7,725 nucleotides of DNA from an uncultured Carnobacterium sp. (GTDB lineage: Bacteria; Bacillota; Bacilli; Lactobacillales; Aerococcaceae), in NCBI GenBank assembly GCA_905371865.1, contig CAJPNA010000060.1:1-7725 (forward strand), read 5' to 3'. Position 1 is the first letter of the stretch. The number at the start of each line of letters is the position of its first letter. The notes beneath the pieces are model-generated. The model made no database searches and was not told the origin of the DNA. It was given only the letters and a program-made list of their open reading frames with translations. A program made the translations under genes and the position numbers. Shown in pieces: positions 7,585-7,725 of this stretch.

Positions 7585-7632
7585 CAAGCCTGAAACAGTA
7601 AAATAAACTAAGTACTTGTGATGAATCCAAAT

Positions 7633-7658
7633 CGATATAAAGTCCTTAAATTATATCG
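7633..7658. repeat. 8-bp inverted repeat, spacer 10 bp
   Basis: CGATATAA (7633-7640) and TTATATCG (7651-7658) are perfect inverted copies around the spacer AGTCCTTAAA. The stem is mostly A-T pairs and no T-run follows, so it is a poor terminator. An operator-like site is possible but unsupported by a neighbouring gene. Confidence 0.3.
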
Positions 7659-7725
7659 CAAGTTAAAACATAATTGGAAATAATTTTTAATGAAGTCTGA
7701 TAGATTGAAGATATATATATAATCG

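Larger units (their letters stand above)
7514..7725. other. AT-rich non-coding stretch
   Basis: Right of the inverted repeat no frame on either strand encodes a recognisable protein. The stretch contains the orphan TATAAT/AAAGGAGG signal, the 8-bp inverted repeat and an alternating AT run near 7710-7720 at the window edge. It may be the upstream region of a gene beyond the edge, or further decayed DNA. Confidence 0.6.

Noticed and set aside
7621..7683. 20-codon plus-strand frame encoding a Lys/Arg-rich peptide (MNPNRYKVLKLYRKLKHNWK)
   Set aside because: There is no ribosome binding site in front and no family I recognise. A frame this short is expected by chance, and the high Lys content follows from the AT-rich sequence.

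Overview
The window reads as the chromosome of a low-GC Gram-positive bacterium of the order Lactobacillales. I base this on the AT-rich DNA, the strong AGGAGG-type ribosome binding sites, and the gene order priA-fmt-rsmB-stp-prkC, which is a classic Firmicutes housekeeping cluster. Carnobacteriaceae or Enterococcaceae-like taxa would fit, but I cannot fix the genus from sequence alone.

Layout: almost everything is on the minus strand and is transcribed from right to left. Positions 7041 down to 1 hold five consecutive genes: priA (replication restart helicase), fmt (Met-tRNAi formyltransferase), rsmB (16S rRNA m5C967 methyltransferase), stp (PP2C-type Ser/Thr phosphatase) and the first 529 codons of prkC (PASTA-domain Ser/Thr kinase, cut by the left window edge). 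The junctions are very tight: 9 bp gap, 8 bp overlap, 21 bp gap, 1 bp overlap (TAATG). The block therefore looks like one operon with translational coupling, probably read from a promoter just right of priA near 7072-7101. Functionally it joins replication restart, translation initiation and ribosome modification to the kinase/phosphatase pair that senses cell-wall muropeptides and tunes division and envelope synthesis.

The right end (7042-7725) has no intact gene. It holds the priA promoter region and then the decayed N-terminal part of an ISL3-family transposase on the plus strand (about 7212-7503). The relic is broken by at least two frame changes and two in-frame stops, and is bracketed by a 10-bp inverted repeat. 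After it comes an AT-rich stretch with an orphan TATAAT plus AAAGGAGG signal on the minus strand and an 8-bp inverted repeat. gmk and rpoZ, which often lie upstream of priA in relatives, are not seen here, so the IS relic may mark a rearrangement point.

I see no CRISPR array, RNA gene, prophage, defence system or other unknown system. The five genes are ordinary and intact as far as visible. The only unusual part is the decayed region upstream of priA.
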